Source: Metridium senile
Lineage: Eukaryota; Cnidaria; Anthozoa; Actiniaria; Metridiidae
Assembly: GCA_949775045.1 (NCBI GenBank)
Contig: OX459101.1
Span: 16,336,180 to 16,400,179, forward strand
Reading direction: 5' to 3'
Length of the DNA: 64,000 nucleotides
The notes under the pieces are model-generated. The model was not told where the DNA came from. It searched no databases and saw only the letters and a list, made by a program, of their open reading frames with translations. A program made the translations under genes and the position numbers. Numbering within the stretch: the first letter of the stretch is position 1; each line of letters starts with the position of its first letter. Of the stretch, positions 34,201 through 45,700 are shown piece by piece.

Positions 34201-34905
34201 TGGAATACGTATACGCGTGGTATTTTTTAGTAATTCCCTGATTCATAAAGCTAGTGTGCTTAGAAACAAAAGTTAAGTACGCATGAGCATTAGGAAAATA
34301 ATTTTAAAAATGTATGTAATGTATAGATGTATATAAAATGTCGGTAAAATATTTCTTTTTCAAAAATTGATAGAAAGAAGATGACGACGGGAGAGCAAAG
34401 AGAATAACACATATTATGGACAATGCTGTTGATGCTGTTGTTATAATATTGTTCATTAGATACAAAGTGCATTATACTCGCATTATAATACAAGAATGGT
34501 TTTTAAATATTTTGAATGTTGTTTTCTGTTGTTATATTAGGCCCGGAATGTTCCAGCTACACCATGCTTACAGACGTCACACGAAAATCTACGTTTGTGA
34601 CCACCTCTGATGTCTGCGATAGTACTATTGAAACAAAATGGTACCGATTCTCCAGTGCTATAGGGAATATGATGGCGTATACTTGTGTACCAAGCAACCG
34701 GTGTAATACCAATGCGTCGGGATGGTTATCAGATCCGCATCCTACCGTAGAACAAGGAATTTTATCAAGAAAAGTCTGTTTTTACTGGAGTTCAGACTGC
34801 TGTAATTGGCACCGAAACATCCGTGTTCGCAATTGTGGGAAATTTTATATTTATGAGTTAGCACCCACTCCAACTTGTTCCCTGAGATATTGTAGTGCAG
34901 GTTAA
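24495..34905 (+). CDS. Gene C: type II membrane protein, collagen / five Ig / D8C
   Basis: The exons are 24495-25283, 28166-28214, 28574-28621, 29271-29456, 30170-30331, 30910-31173, 31275-31541, 31727-31993, 33274-33540 and 34541-34905. Joined, they give 887 residues in one open frame. The N-terminus pairs with gene B (same stalk, same short collagen) while Ig4, Ig5 and the D8C end pair with gene A. Every exon boundary matches the paralogs in phase. The introns carry several transposon insertions, and a LINE fragment splits the promoter region from the ATG. The function is expected to resemble gene A and B products; there is no direct evidence. Confidence 0.85.
26044..26459 (-). pseudogene. 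Decayed PIF1-like DNA helicase fragment
   Basis: On the minus strand, two frames carry superfamily 1 PIF1 motifs in order. They are Walker A (G-Q-G-R-T-G-K-T-F), T-L-H-S-F-A-G in a shifted frame, Walker B (V-I-D-E-I-S-M-L-S), then F-G-G-L-Q-V-I and D-F-H-Q-L-P. Frameshifts and a stop separate them. PIF1-type helicases are carried by Helitrons and by some other DNA elements. No Rep or transposase domain is visible, so the parent element is unknown. Confidence 0.75.
27110..27820. mobile_element. Nested 711-bp TIR element
   Basis: It starts GTTCTAAAGTAGAAT and ends ATTCTACTTTAGAAC, with imperfect inverted arms of about 100 bp that share TTACTAC and GACTCGTCAAAATA-type segments. It interrupts the right arm of the larger element, so it inserted later. 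No coding capacity was recognised. Confidence 0.7.
28166..28214 (+). CDS. Gene C exon 2: linker
   Basis: It is 49 bp, phase 0 to 1, and encodes K-Y-L-E-S-G-T-T-V-G-D-C-K-L-F-Q, matching gene B exon 2 with its Cys. Confidence 0.78.
28574..28621 (+). CDS. Gene C collagen exon
   Basis: It is 48 bp with five triplets then G-C-S-G-T-F-F, and has a consensus GTAAGT donor where A and B have GTTAGT. It is the only collagen exon in gene C. Confidence 0.78.
28735..29024. mobile_element. Foldback element, about 290 bp
   Basis: The arms of about 110 bp start CTGGAACCCAGGGGTATTC and end with a close complement (ATATCCCTGGGTTCCCGAG). The centre includes GGTCGACCTTATTAGGTCGACC. It lies in the intron before Ig1 of gene C and is absent from the matching introns of A and B. 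Confidence 0.75.
29271..30331 (+). CDS. Gene C Ig domain 1 (29271-29456, 30170-30331)
   Basis: Ig1 matches gene A closely, with both cysteines. Its internal intron is 713 bp against 293 bp in A. The extra sequence includes three or four copies of GTCGGCGAACTGG at about 29900-29970 and a stretch without recognisable content. Confidence 0.84.
30404..30896. mobile_element. TIR/foldback element in the Ig1-Ig2 intron of gene C
   Basis: The termini ACAGTCGATTAACGTTGTCC and GGACAACGTTAATGGGATCGACTGT are inverted over about 50 bp. A 107-codon open frame on the minus strand (30488-30811) lies inside. I do not recognise it; it could be a fragment captured by, or left from, the element. Confidence 0.65.
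30910..31541 (+). CDS. Gene C Ig domains 2 and 3 (30910-31173, 31275-31541)
   Basis: Both domains are canonical I-set-like with paired cysteines. Ig2 starts V-H-V-Q-L-T-T-I-P-S-N and Ig3 starts V-F-P-E-I-T-S. Length and phase are identical to A, B and E. Confidence 0.87.
31727..33540 (+). CDS. Gene C Ig domains 4 and 5 (31727-31993, 33274-33540)
   Basis: Ig4 again lacks both Ig cysteines (I-V-L-A-Y on strand B, Y-Q-A-V-A-R-N on strand F) while keeping I-K-W-M-R and D-S-G-L-Y. Ig5 has the extra Cys pair layout F-I-C-A-D, K-A-C-S-A-L-G and R-Y-T-C-E. The 1.28-kb intron between them shows no recognisable gene. Confidence 0.85.
34541..34905 (+). CDS. Gene C terminal exon: D8C domain
   Basis: It is the same length as the gene A D8C exon and ends TAA 34903-34905. 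It keeps the cysteine pattern and the W-Y-R-F, C-V-P, G-W-L-S-D, C-C-N-W, R-N-C-G-K-F-Y-I-Y and L-R-Y-C motifs. Substitutions from gene A cluster in loops, such as T-T-S-D-V-C-D in place of T-G-G-T-Y-C-D. Confidence 0.88.
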
Positions 34906-34922
34906 ATACGCTATAACCCGAA

Positions 34923-34928
34923 AATAAA
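34923..34928 (+). promoter_or_regulatory. Gene C polyadenylation signal AATAAA
   Basis: It lies 18 bp after the stop, the same spacing as in gene A. Confidence 0.6.
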
Positions 34929-36275
34929 TCTACATACACCATTTATGTTGCGAAATACATCTATTTTAATAGAATGTGTCGTGTTCAAAGGACTAACCGC
35001 ACTACATAAATGTTTAGAATACCAATATATAAAAACATGAACAGGATTTACAAAGTCAAGGCTTGATTACAACGTATACCAGTATAAAGGGGAATGGTAC
35101 CGAGATACAATCTTCCTATTAAACATTCATTATCATAACAATGGAAGATTTTGATGACCAGGTCAGGGTTTGTTAAGTCCTAATTCAATCTTTCCCTTCT
35201 CCCAGTTTGCTCAACAGTTTGGTTTGGTTTCAGTTAAAGTTTGAAGTTTGAGTATTTAGAATACACAAACCTTGTAAATACACTAATTAACGACGGTCCT
35301 TGTTCATAGACCGAAATATCTAATAATAATATCCTATTATAAATTAATCAAAGACTTGCAAACACATTCAGGTTTGAAAAACGTGATATTACACAAAATG
35401 ATAGAATATAATCATTTATTTTTTTTCGGTCCGGTATCCTGTGATTCGCGCGCTGTGATTGGCTAGCGAGCGGGCCAGTTTTTCACGATCTGCCCGGTCC
35501 GCGGTATCCTGTTCGTTGGTACCATTTCTTCCCAGCGATATTAATTTTTGAAAAATTTGAAAAATCTTCTTTAATAGGTAATTGTTAATTATGGTAATAT
35601 TTATCGATCAAAATAGTAGGAGATCTAGAATTCTGAATTCACCAAATGACACTGACAGAATGCGATAACCGACTGAGAGAAAATTAAAAGCTACGTGGCG
35701 AGCATTGTTTTTGAAAACATTTTGACAAGCAAAAGTTGAGAAAATCAAATCAATATTGCAAAAACTCACGAGAGAATACACAAAGTGTTTTTTAATTTTC
35801 TAAAGAATATAAAGCTCGTTCACATACCTCAATAGTATAAATTTCTTATTTCTTATCATTTATCGAAAAATAAGCTTCAGTAGGCTTTTTTCTTGATGCA
35901 AACGTCCACAAGAACGACGAATTTCAACTCGTTTCAACATCCATCTTGGCTCACTCAGTGTTCGTGTCAGCTAAAATCCTTTGTAAAACTTGTTTCTTGT
36001 TTCTTGACTTTCTTTGATGTTGAGATATAAACAAAACCCTTTCTCTTTAAACGATATTTGATTTGGAATGATGGAGAAATCTGCAGTAATTTAAAATATT
36101 TTGGCATTAAAATTTCTGTAAGTTTGTCGAGGCGCCGTCACACTGAATGAAAACCGGTTTCTGACAACCCGCTCTTTTTCAGTAAAACTACTGGGAAGCC
36201 ATTTGAAAGCAACGCGCGTCGTAAAATATCAAAAACATTAATTTAATATAGAGAGAGAATAAAAAAAATAAATAA

Positions 36276-36385
36276 GTTATTTACCGGCTAGAGGTCGGTC
36301 CGTATAGTGAAAAACTGCCCTCGGTCTTGGATGTACGGACCTCGGGCAGTTTTTCACTATACGGACCTCCCAGCCGGTAAATAAC
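36276..36385. repeat. 110-bp foldback
   Basis: The arms GTTATTTACCGGCT and AGCCGGTAAATAAC close over inner arms TCCGTATAGTGAAAAACTGC and its complement, so the whole unit is a long hairpin. Confidence 0.8.
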
Positions 36386-36951
36386 ATATATGGATGTATA
36401 AGAAGTACTAGTACTATCACTGCTAACACTAGTATTAATAATTTATGATTTGTCTCATAAACTAACTGCGCATAAATAATTATATAAAGACATGCAATTT
36501 ATTATTATCATTAATAAGCGTCTCAATGTATTTACCTCTATAATAATCATAATAATAGCTAGAACGCACAAAAAATCTCAATGCGTTTAAACACGTAAAT
36601 TGTAAACAAAATGAATAAATATCAAATATCAAATTTATCTTTTTTGTCTTATTTTGTCATTGTTATCAGAGTGAAAACTTTAAATGGCACTGTTTCCTTT
36701 GTTATTCAAATGCTTTATTTTGTTGTTGCCATACTAAACATCAACAAAATTACAGTCGTCATACCACAAACCATTGCCGATTTAACTTGATTTGTATTAA
36801 AATTATCTATTTCTTCCATACAACAAAAAGACCATACTTTCAATCAATTTTTTTTTATTTAGCCTCATTTTCATGCAAGGTCACAGGGAACTGTTCCAAC
36901 CCCATGTAGAAACAAACTGAAAGCATTAGAGAATTTCCCACAATATCTAAT

Positions 36952-37092
36952 AGCTGTTATTACAGTTATATGCAAATGATTTTGAACAATGGGTTGAAGT
37001 CGAGGCTTTCGGGCGAAAACAATAGGTTTGCCCGAAAGCCTCGATTTGAATCCATTGTTTGAAATCATTTGCATATAACTGTAATAACAGCT
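36952..37092. repeat. 141-bp foldback
   Basis: The arms begin AGCTGTTATTACAGTTATAT and end with the complement. The arms are about 65 bp with a short centre (ACAATAG). Confidence 0.85.
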
Positions 37093-37929
37093 TTAACGTG
37101 TTCCTTTAATTTAATATATCTTCCCCAGCACTTCTTTCTGTACAGGTCGCGTCCAATATTCACAAGAATCACACATGGAAGCAATTGCTCCCAAACTACT
37201 AAAAAAAATGCTTTCAAAATAATTACAAGCTGTTAAGATATTTATAGAGGAGTGAACCAATTTGGAGCTAATTAAAAAACAACTAGTTTCTATTAATTAC
37301 TCTACCGGTGAAATAAAGCAAGCAGGATGTTGTGAGAAACAGTCACCAGAAACGTTTTATATCAAGAGTTATTTTTCTTTGTTTGGCAATTGATCAAAGT
37401 CGACTATTTTATTATGCTTTGTTTTGTAAGGTCGCAAAGCTCCTAGTCCTCTGCTTTTACTGTGACTGCATGCTTATGTTATTATTCTTATGCTTTTGTA
37501 AAGTATGTAGCGCGCAGTTAGATGGGTTGTAATTCACCCGTGAAAATACACTGTTTATTACTCTATAATGACATTAATTCCTTTGTATTCTTTTGTTGTT
37601 ATTTGACTATTACACTTATACTATTACACTTTGTTTCACGGGTTAATGAGAACTAGTTGTTTAGTTTTTGCTTGTTTGTCCGTTGAGAATTCACTGTCAT
37701 TGTTCACACGTCGAAAATAGTTCTGCTTAAGTCAGTTCAAAATGTAAATTCAGTTAGCTTCAGTTCAACTTAGATGTCTCAACGAATGTAAGTATATTTC
37801 GTTCTATGTTCTTGTAGTTCGTTCGTAAGTCGGAATTATGTTCATTGTGTCATTATTTGAGTTGGATGGTTTGTAAATAGACTGTTAGTAAGCTGGGACA
37901 AGCGAAAGTAAAGATATTCATCTTTCTAA

Positions 37930-38154
37930 GGGCCCGAGCAAATGGTTTCAACATTTGCTTCAACATCCGTTCGATTTTGTTGAATGGTAATGTTTAAACG
38001 CTTTTAAACTCTTTCAACTTTGTTAAAACATGTTGAACCGATGTTGAATTCAGTTGAAAGAGTTTAATTGAAAGCGTTTAAACATTGCCATTCAACAAAA
38101 TCGAGCGGATGTTACGTTGAAGCAAATGTTGACTGAAGCCGTTTGACCTGGCTC
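37930..38154. mobile_element. Foldback MITE with GGGCCCGAGCAAA terminus
   Basis: An imperfect inverted repeat spans the whole ~225 bp. Phrases such as CAACATTTGCTTCAACATCC recur in reverse complement near the other end. No ORF. Confidence 0.65.
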
Positions 38155-39446
38155 TAAGTGATGATGCAAAAATTTTAGAAAACTTCTACGGTGTATATGA
38201 AACAGCCAATAGTCATTAACGCTCAGGAAACGTTCTTATAGGGAATTTGGATATGTTATATTTCATTCTTTCTTTCGTCCTTCATTTCTATTACTTTGCT
38301 TATGCAAAAGTGTGAATAAACACTAACTTTAATGAGGTAAAGAACATAATTAATATTGAATGAAAAATATTTATTATTATAAATAAAATCAATTTTTGAA
38401 CCCTGTTCGTCCGTTTTCGATTTTTCAGGACTACCTGGAAAGTGCTTATTAATATAATGTTTCTCGTATTAATCAATGTTGTCATTCGTGTGCTTTTCTA
38501 TATATAGTATAATCATGTATATTTATTGGCTGAAAGTCCAACAAATATCAACAAAAGTGAATACTCATTTTCCATTTTATCGGCTATAACCGCTGTACTT
38601 TTTGATAAAGGGCGCATTTGCACAGCCGGCTAAGTCGGTTTTCATTTGTTGTCAAAATATTGAAAAAAGACGTGAAGCAAAGAACGACATAAATTTATCA
38701 ACAAAAAACACAGTTGAATGTATTCTAAATTGAAGCTATTCATGTCTGCAGTTTTCTGTGCGCATGCAAATGCACATTTTATGAAATCGTACTGCAGTGC
38801 TAGATAACACAGAAGTGTTTATTACTTTTAATATGAAGGCTACCACCATTGCAAAATATTCATTGTTGGATATCAGTTTGTGTGCATGTTATGCATGTTT
38901 ATATATTTTTAATAACTATTGGATATCACGCATTCTGATTGGTTAAGGAGCGTGCTTTATGAGAGAAAGATATACCTATTTTTCAGTCTTATTGCAATCT
39001 CAACCGGTTATAAAAAACGCGCGCTAATGAAAGTGCTGATATTTTCTTCGCTCGAATATGATGTCAAAAGATTTACTAAGTTTAAAAAGCTCACTTGAAA
39101 TGAAAGCTAATCAAAGTCTTTTGATACTTCTAACCTACAATACCATATATGGTAATGGCATTGTTCTCAAGATTGCATACGATATTTCTGATACGATGTT
39201 GATGTATTTGTGTTTTGTAAAATAATTAGAGAACTTGCTTTCATTTTTGTAGGCAGTTTTAAATTACTTGGGATGGCCAGACCATTCGAAAGGTGTTGAC
39301 GTTTCGCGTCGTGCTTCTCTTAACACTTCTCTCGTGATTTGTCATTCCAAGCGTGACCTATAACTGCACACAGCACACGCGCGGGTCCTATATTTCTTTA
39401 TTATTGTCGTGGGTCAAGTGTCACTATTCATTTCCTTTTAAACACG

Positions 39447-39797
39447 ATGGAGGCAACATCGAATAAGCCGTCGTTGTTGCTCTCCAAATACTTTCAAGTT
39501 ATTCATCTCTGCCTTTCTATTGCTGTTGTCTTTGCAATGGTTCACAATCAACTTGTTAATGATGGAAGATTCAAGAAACTTGAACATGAAGTCTATCGTC
39601 AAGAAAACGCTAATACAGTCCGAGAAATATTCCCTGAAAAAAAGAATTTTGAATCTCCTCACAAGGTTATAAAACGAAATGTGCCAATGGGTATCAATAA
39701 GGACATCAAAAAGTCGACGGGGGATAGTCGTAAAGAGAAAGTTCTTGATAAAAGTAAGAGAGATGTTTTGGCCTGTCTGGACGTGTTGCGTACCTTT
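39447..39797 (+). CDS. Gene D exon 1: cytoplasmic tail, membrane anchor, short stalk
   Basis: It encodes 117 residues, ending ACCTTT|GTAAGT in phase 0. A hydrophobic span lies at about residues 17-33 and is followed by M-V-H-N-Q-L-V-N-D-G-R-F, clearly the B/C motif. The stalk is less than half as long as in B and C, is Lys-rich, and lacks their glycan-rich region. Basic K-S-K-R-D just before A-C-L-D is a possible proprotein convertase site, as in shed collagen-containing membrane proteins (inference). Confidence 0.83.
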
Positions 39798-42700
39798 GTA
39801 AGTATTAAATGACTTCTATTACAGCAAAACAGGAAGAACATTCTAGAATGCTATACACTGATACCGTTCTAAGTAGCAGGGTCAGTGATCTCGCGCTCCT
39901 ATCTTAAAGGGTTGAAAATACTTTCTATGCGTACCTTTTAGGGTTCTTGCTTCCACATCAGTTATACGTTAAATGATTCCGTTTCTGTAAGATTCATTTC
40001 TACTTGGGTTTTTTGCTCAAAATAAGCTTAGCTGCCAAGAACATCTAAACTATAATTTATCATGCACAGCAACTCCAAACACAGGTAGCCCAAGCAAACT
40101 ATATGTGGTTATATGGGACAATATACGGCGGTTTTTAAAAAATACAAAATTTGTATATATTTAAAATAAAGAACTATGCTAAAAATCGCTTTTTCGCAGT
40201 CATTGACTGCATTTGCAAGAGTTATTTTATTCACGAAAGTGAACGCTTTTATACATGATGTTAAATCTAATTTTGAATATTTAACAAAAGCTATTATGAT
40301 GTAACGATCTAAACAAAGACCTTGGCACGTAGTGTAACGTCTAATTTAAGCGTTATTCTTTATTTTAAATACATTTGTATGAATGATAAAAAAAACGTTA
40401 TGACTTGTTTCTAGGGTTTTACTTTGACTCCCTGTGAAGTTTCAAGCCACTTGGAGCAATTTTGAGCGAGTAGTGGAAAATTTTCTCTCCCTTGACAAGA
40501 ATTAGAAAATGTCTGTCAAATACTTAGCTTGGGCTACCTGTGCTCCAACCTTCACTTTAGACCCCGTCTACACGGATCCGGATACTTTTGAAACCGCATA
40601 CTTTTTGATGCGAATCGGCCTATCGTCTACACGAATCCATTGAATCCGGTCACCGAAACCGCATACTTTTACTTGAATCCTCCGGATACGCGGATTCGTG
40701 TGGACGCAAATATTTCTATGCGGTTTCACCCGGATCGAATTCGTGTAGACGAGGCCTTAGAATAAATGATGATAATGATGATGATGTTGTGTGGTGTGGT
40801 GTGGTGGTGATGGTGATGGTGATGGTGATGGTGATGATGATAATTCGTGGTTCACTGATTTTATTTGCATACTAATTGGGTCTTTTTTGTAAATATTGCG
40901 GATAGTTTTGATAGTTAATTCATATTCCCCCTAAGCTCCCCTTCATCATGCAATATTAAGGTTTGCCATCTGGAATACTTGTACATTTTGAAGTTCAACT
41001 TATATTATTGAATGCTTGTACAAGGCAAAAATACACATAAAATTCAGCCCGCGATGAAAAATTCCTGATTCCCGTGTGTAGTTCTGATTGAATCACGAAT
41101 TACGCTCAATACATAGACCTTCATATATATAATGGTAAATTTGAAAATTTTCAGCAATAAAAAATACATGACTTTAATATTCTTTTAAAATTCAGGCAAA
41201 CAGAAGCAGAACAAACGTAGAGCTAAACCTTTGTAAACAGTTTAGAGGTAAATATATAACACTTTTGATTATAATTATGACCTTGAACATTAAACCAGTC
41301 TTTAATCTACTTGAAGACTGACTTTTTTATTCACTTGACTCTGAAGATGACTTCCGCAAAGGTTGTCGAAACTTCAGTCACATCAAACAGTCCTTCTCAG
41401 TGCTACATCCATGATGATGATTCTATTACAAATATTATTACTTCGACAAATATTGTTACTTCAATAAATATTCATTCACCTGGGTTCAGACCTTTCAATA
41501 CAATAATTTAAGATGCATAAAAAATCGTTTTTATTTTTTTTTATGTTGTGTAGTTTTTGTGTAGTTTTTCATTTTTTGATGAGGAATTATTATGGTACAA
41601 TTTGTAGGTAAAAATAACGTAGAAAATCAGGCAGAGAAGCTTCAATGCATTACGGCTGTTACGATTTCGAAAGGTCGTTGTGTTTGTCTATGCGCACTTA
41701 TTTTGGTTTATTAACACTATTTCTTGTTTATTTTATTTTATTAATTGTTTTAGGTTATTTCATTCATTTTTTTCATTCTACTTTGTTATGAGTTTTGGTA
41801 ATAAAACAATGATATTTTTTAAACTCGTAAATCAATGAATCAATTTATTTCACAAATATACATACATTTACTCATACATTTTACAATTATTATATTACAT
41901 TTTTGTCTCTACTAGATTTTATATAGCATTAGCTTCTTTTCTTGTAAGAAGTGTTGCTAATAAACCAATTATTTTACCAGGCCTTCCAGGTCAACCAGGG
42001 ACTAAAGGAACTCGCGGTAAAAGAGGTATGTTGTTATTTAATTATAGTAGCATGTAATAACATTTTTGTGTCACCAATGGTACTGTTATAAGCTCGAAAC
42101 GTCAGTAAAGTCAACAAATTTTACGGTGTTAAAAATTTCATTATCTTACCTATCGTTTATATCCCGGAGTAATTAATCGATGAAACCGATAATCGATGAA
42201 ATCGATATCAATCGATGCTAATTAATCGATTAATATTGAAAGACAATGACTAATCGATGAGAAACAAATCTGTGACCTTTTATCGATTAGTCACTTCTAT
42301 AGTTATTGTGATTTTACTTGATCTTCAGTTTGTTTGATTAATCTTTTTTTTATTTTAGGAAAACAAGGCAAAAGAGGTATTGTTAGTTTCAACTTATACA
42401 TCGTTTAGTTAAACATTTGTTAGTAACTACTAGTTAATAACGTTAGTCATTACTATAACTTTCAAACTATTCTTGTTTTGAATAATGAAATCTTCGTTTT
42501 CAATATTCCAAGTTCAAATCAATTTCTGGAAACAAATTTCGAAAAATATACTCAATATTGTGTTCTACGTGTTCACGATTCAAGTTTTTTGACTGTAATG
42601 TTACTTTTTACGCATTAATTTTGTTTTCCAGGTCTTCAAGGTCAAAAAGGGAAGATAGGAAAGGAGGGCAGTATGGGCAAACACGGCCCGCCAGGTCCTC

Positions 42701-45700
42701 GTGGTGAAAAAGGCTTTAGTGGTAATGTAACTGTGATAGGTTTTAAAGGAGACACTGGGCCAAAAGGGGACAATGGGGACAAAGGTCATCATGGTGCCAG
42801 AGGTCCTCCAGGAGATAAAGGATCTAAAGGAGAAGCAGGAGGTAATCATGCATGTGATGAAATTGATGCAAATATACTTTTGTATTTAACTTAATCATTA
42901 GAGCGCTGGGACGACCACTGTGCCAAATAAATACGCATGCTTCAATTATTTCACGATATTCACGACCGACACAATTTTTCGACCGATCTTAAGGTTACCG
43001 TCCACGTTCGCGGGGTGCTCTCAGTTAAAAATTGTTTAGCGCGCCAATTAACAATAAAGATAGACAAAGTATATATCATTTTAAAGCTTATATAACAGAG
43101 AATAAGACTATGTAAGTCTTTTTTAAGAAAACGAATATCTTTAACTAATGCTCCACGAAAAACCTCAAAATCGAGCGCTTTCATTAAAAAAAGTATAAGT
43201 CCAAACTTTCCTACTACTTCGCCGTCATTTTTGCATTATATCAATCAGCACATACATGTGTTCAAAACCGTGTCCAGTTTTTTCGATAAAATGCTTCGTT
43301 CTTGAATAAATGTGTTTCAAAGTCGACTCATTGTTAAAACTTCAAGTTAAATAACAAAATAGGCCATAACTCTAAAACTAAGCATTTTATTAAAAAACCT
43401 GGACACGGTTTTGAAGACCAGTATGCGTTAATTGACATAACGAAGAAATGACGGCAAAGCAGTATGAGCTTTTTGACTTATACTTTTTTAAACAACTCGC
43501 ATTGAAAGCGGTTAATTTTGAGGTTTTTCGAAGAGCATACCTTACAGAAAATTGTTGTATAAAACAAAACATACACAGTCTAATTCTCTGTTATATAAGC
43601 TTTAAAATGATATATAATATGTCTATTATTATTGTAAAATGACGCGGTAAACACACTTTTAACTGAGAGCATGTGAAAGCACACCGCGAACGTGGACCGT
43701 AACCTTAAGCACACTGTACAAAACAATTGGGAAATAGAAGTTATTATTTTTGTTGTTGTCTACTAGTCCAAAACACACTATTTTAAGGATTTCATAACGT
43801 AAAAATACATATCAATGTTTCTTCTTAACAGAGTTGTCGTTCGTACTCTTCCATATAAAGTATATAGTCATCCATATTTGATATTAAAATACAATAGCCT
43901 GTAATTTTAAAAGCTCTATGGTGTTCACCGTTTGGCTGAAAAAGGAACGAACGTCGACAAAAAATTGATATTAAAACTGAAATTAAAATAAAAGAATACA
44001 GATGTGGATGTTTATGGAACGATGTCGAAGTCAATCTAATGATCCTTTACTATTTCCTTGTACTTAATCATCGAATGCTTTTCTCAAGGGCCAAAGGGAG
44101 ATCCAGGAGATCGTGGAGAGAAAGGAAGTATAGGACAACGTGGTTGCCCTGGAGATAGGTTTGGTGAGTTTACTACAAAACAATTAAAAAATTACTATTA
44201 AAAATTTGAAAAGTTTATGTGTCTGCCTAAAGTGCATTTCACAATCTCATTAATAACGTTGAAATTTGTTATACGTGTCTGCTTCAAGTGCACAATTTTT
44301 AATTTGCGAATAACGCGATTTAAAGAAATTTCATATTTTTTACAAATGTTTCAACATCCGAAAAAATTGATTTGGGGCTCCTTGTGGTGGCACACTTAAG
44401 TGAAGCAGCTTGAAATAAATAAACTTAAATGTTTATTATAATCAAATCAAAATAACCTGAGCTCTCCAGTGTATTTTAATTCAATAACGCCTACATCCTA
44501 CTTTTTTTGTCAAGCTGCACCTCGGTTCTACGCAAGTCCAAAGCATTTGGTATTCACCGAGAGAGAAACAGCAACATTGTTCTGTAACGCAACGGCAAAT
44601 CCTTATTCACATATCACATGGTACCTTAACAGTGTCACACCTGCAACAAACGGTCGTTACGATGTGGATCAAAATGTCAAAGTTCCGTCAGGTATGTTCC
44701 TTAGTACCTGACAATCACATTTAAAAAAGTTTAATATCTAAGTTGATATTGAATAAATGTATATGTTACTGAAAATAACAAAATCAGAATAAGGTAAATA
44801 ACTTTGTGTTTGTAGAGCAAAGAATGGGGGTTAACGGACGGGTGGATCTGTTGATGTGGGGCTGTTTGAACGTCAGTGTGGAATCTTTGTAGTGTCGATT
44901 TGGGATATATGTGGGATTGATATCAGGCCAACTGATGTAGTTCGTTGTGGCATCGATGTGACATTGATGTGGGGTCGATGTGGGTCGATTTCAAGTCAAC
45001 GGCTATTTTGATGTCAGGCAAATGACTGTTCGTTGTTACATCGATGAGGTGTCGATGCTAGACCGTTGTCATGCGGATGCCAGTTCGTTGTTGCATCAAT
45101 TTGAAGTCGATGTGGGGGTGGATTTCAAGTCGACGGCTATGCTGTTGTCAGGGGGATGTCAGTTCGTGGTTACATCGATGTGGGTCGATGTTGTGGTCAA
45201 TGTCAGGTCGATGCTATACCGATATCAGGCGGATGTCTGTTCGTTGTTGCATGGATGTCAGGTCGATGTCAGGAAAAAAAGGTGTCAGTAATGTCAGGTT
45301 GATGTCAAATCGATGTGAGGTCGAACTTGTCAATGGAGGTTTTCATGCTTTTGGTCTCTTTTCTTATGAATGCAATATTGATTGCACTATCGGTATTGGA
45401 TTACTCTTCTTATAGTGTAAATCCAAAAAAATTTAAACATTTCGTTATATCTTTGTAGCATCGTTCCTGGAGAGAGCACAATGTAATCTTAAGTCACATT
45501 CCGTAACTCAAAGCTCATTGGTCATTCAGCAGTCACGTGGAAATGATACTGGAAGTTATTTCTGCGAGGCTCGAAATGTGATGGGAGTTTCCAGATATGA
45601 AATACGTTTGCTTATACATGGTAAGTTTATCATGAAAACAACTTTCCTATCAAGAAGCATTTCAGCACAGGTTGCCATTGATTTCTATTATAAAAGAGCG

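Larger units (their letters stand above)
34929..39446. other. Gene C-gene D intergenic region
   Basis: This is about 4.5 kb with no supportable gene. It contains foldback elements at 36276-36385, 36952-37092 and 37930-38154, and a TTGGATATCACGCATTCTGATTGG-type repeat fragment at about 38925, also seen near 5205. The ~60 bp before the gene D ATG are not obviously like the gene B/C leader. Confidence 0.45.

Noticed and set aside
34929..39446. Small open frames such as 36871-37074 (-) and 37332-37532 (+)
   Set aside because: They fall in foldback elements or AT-rich spacer with no domain or splice support.
44980..45415. Two 100-codon + strand frames
   Set aside because: They arise from degenerate TCGATGT repeats in an intron and have no domain-like composition.
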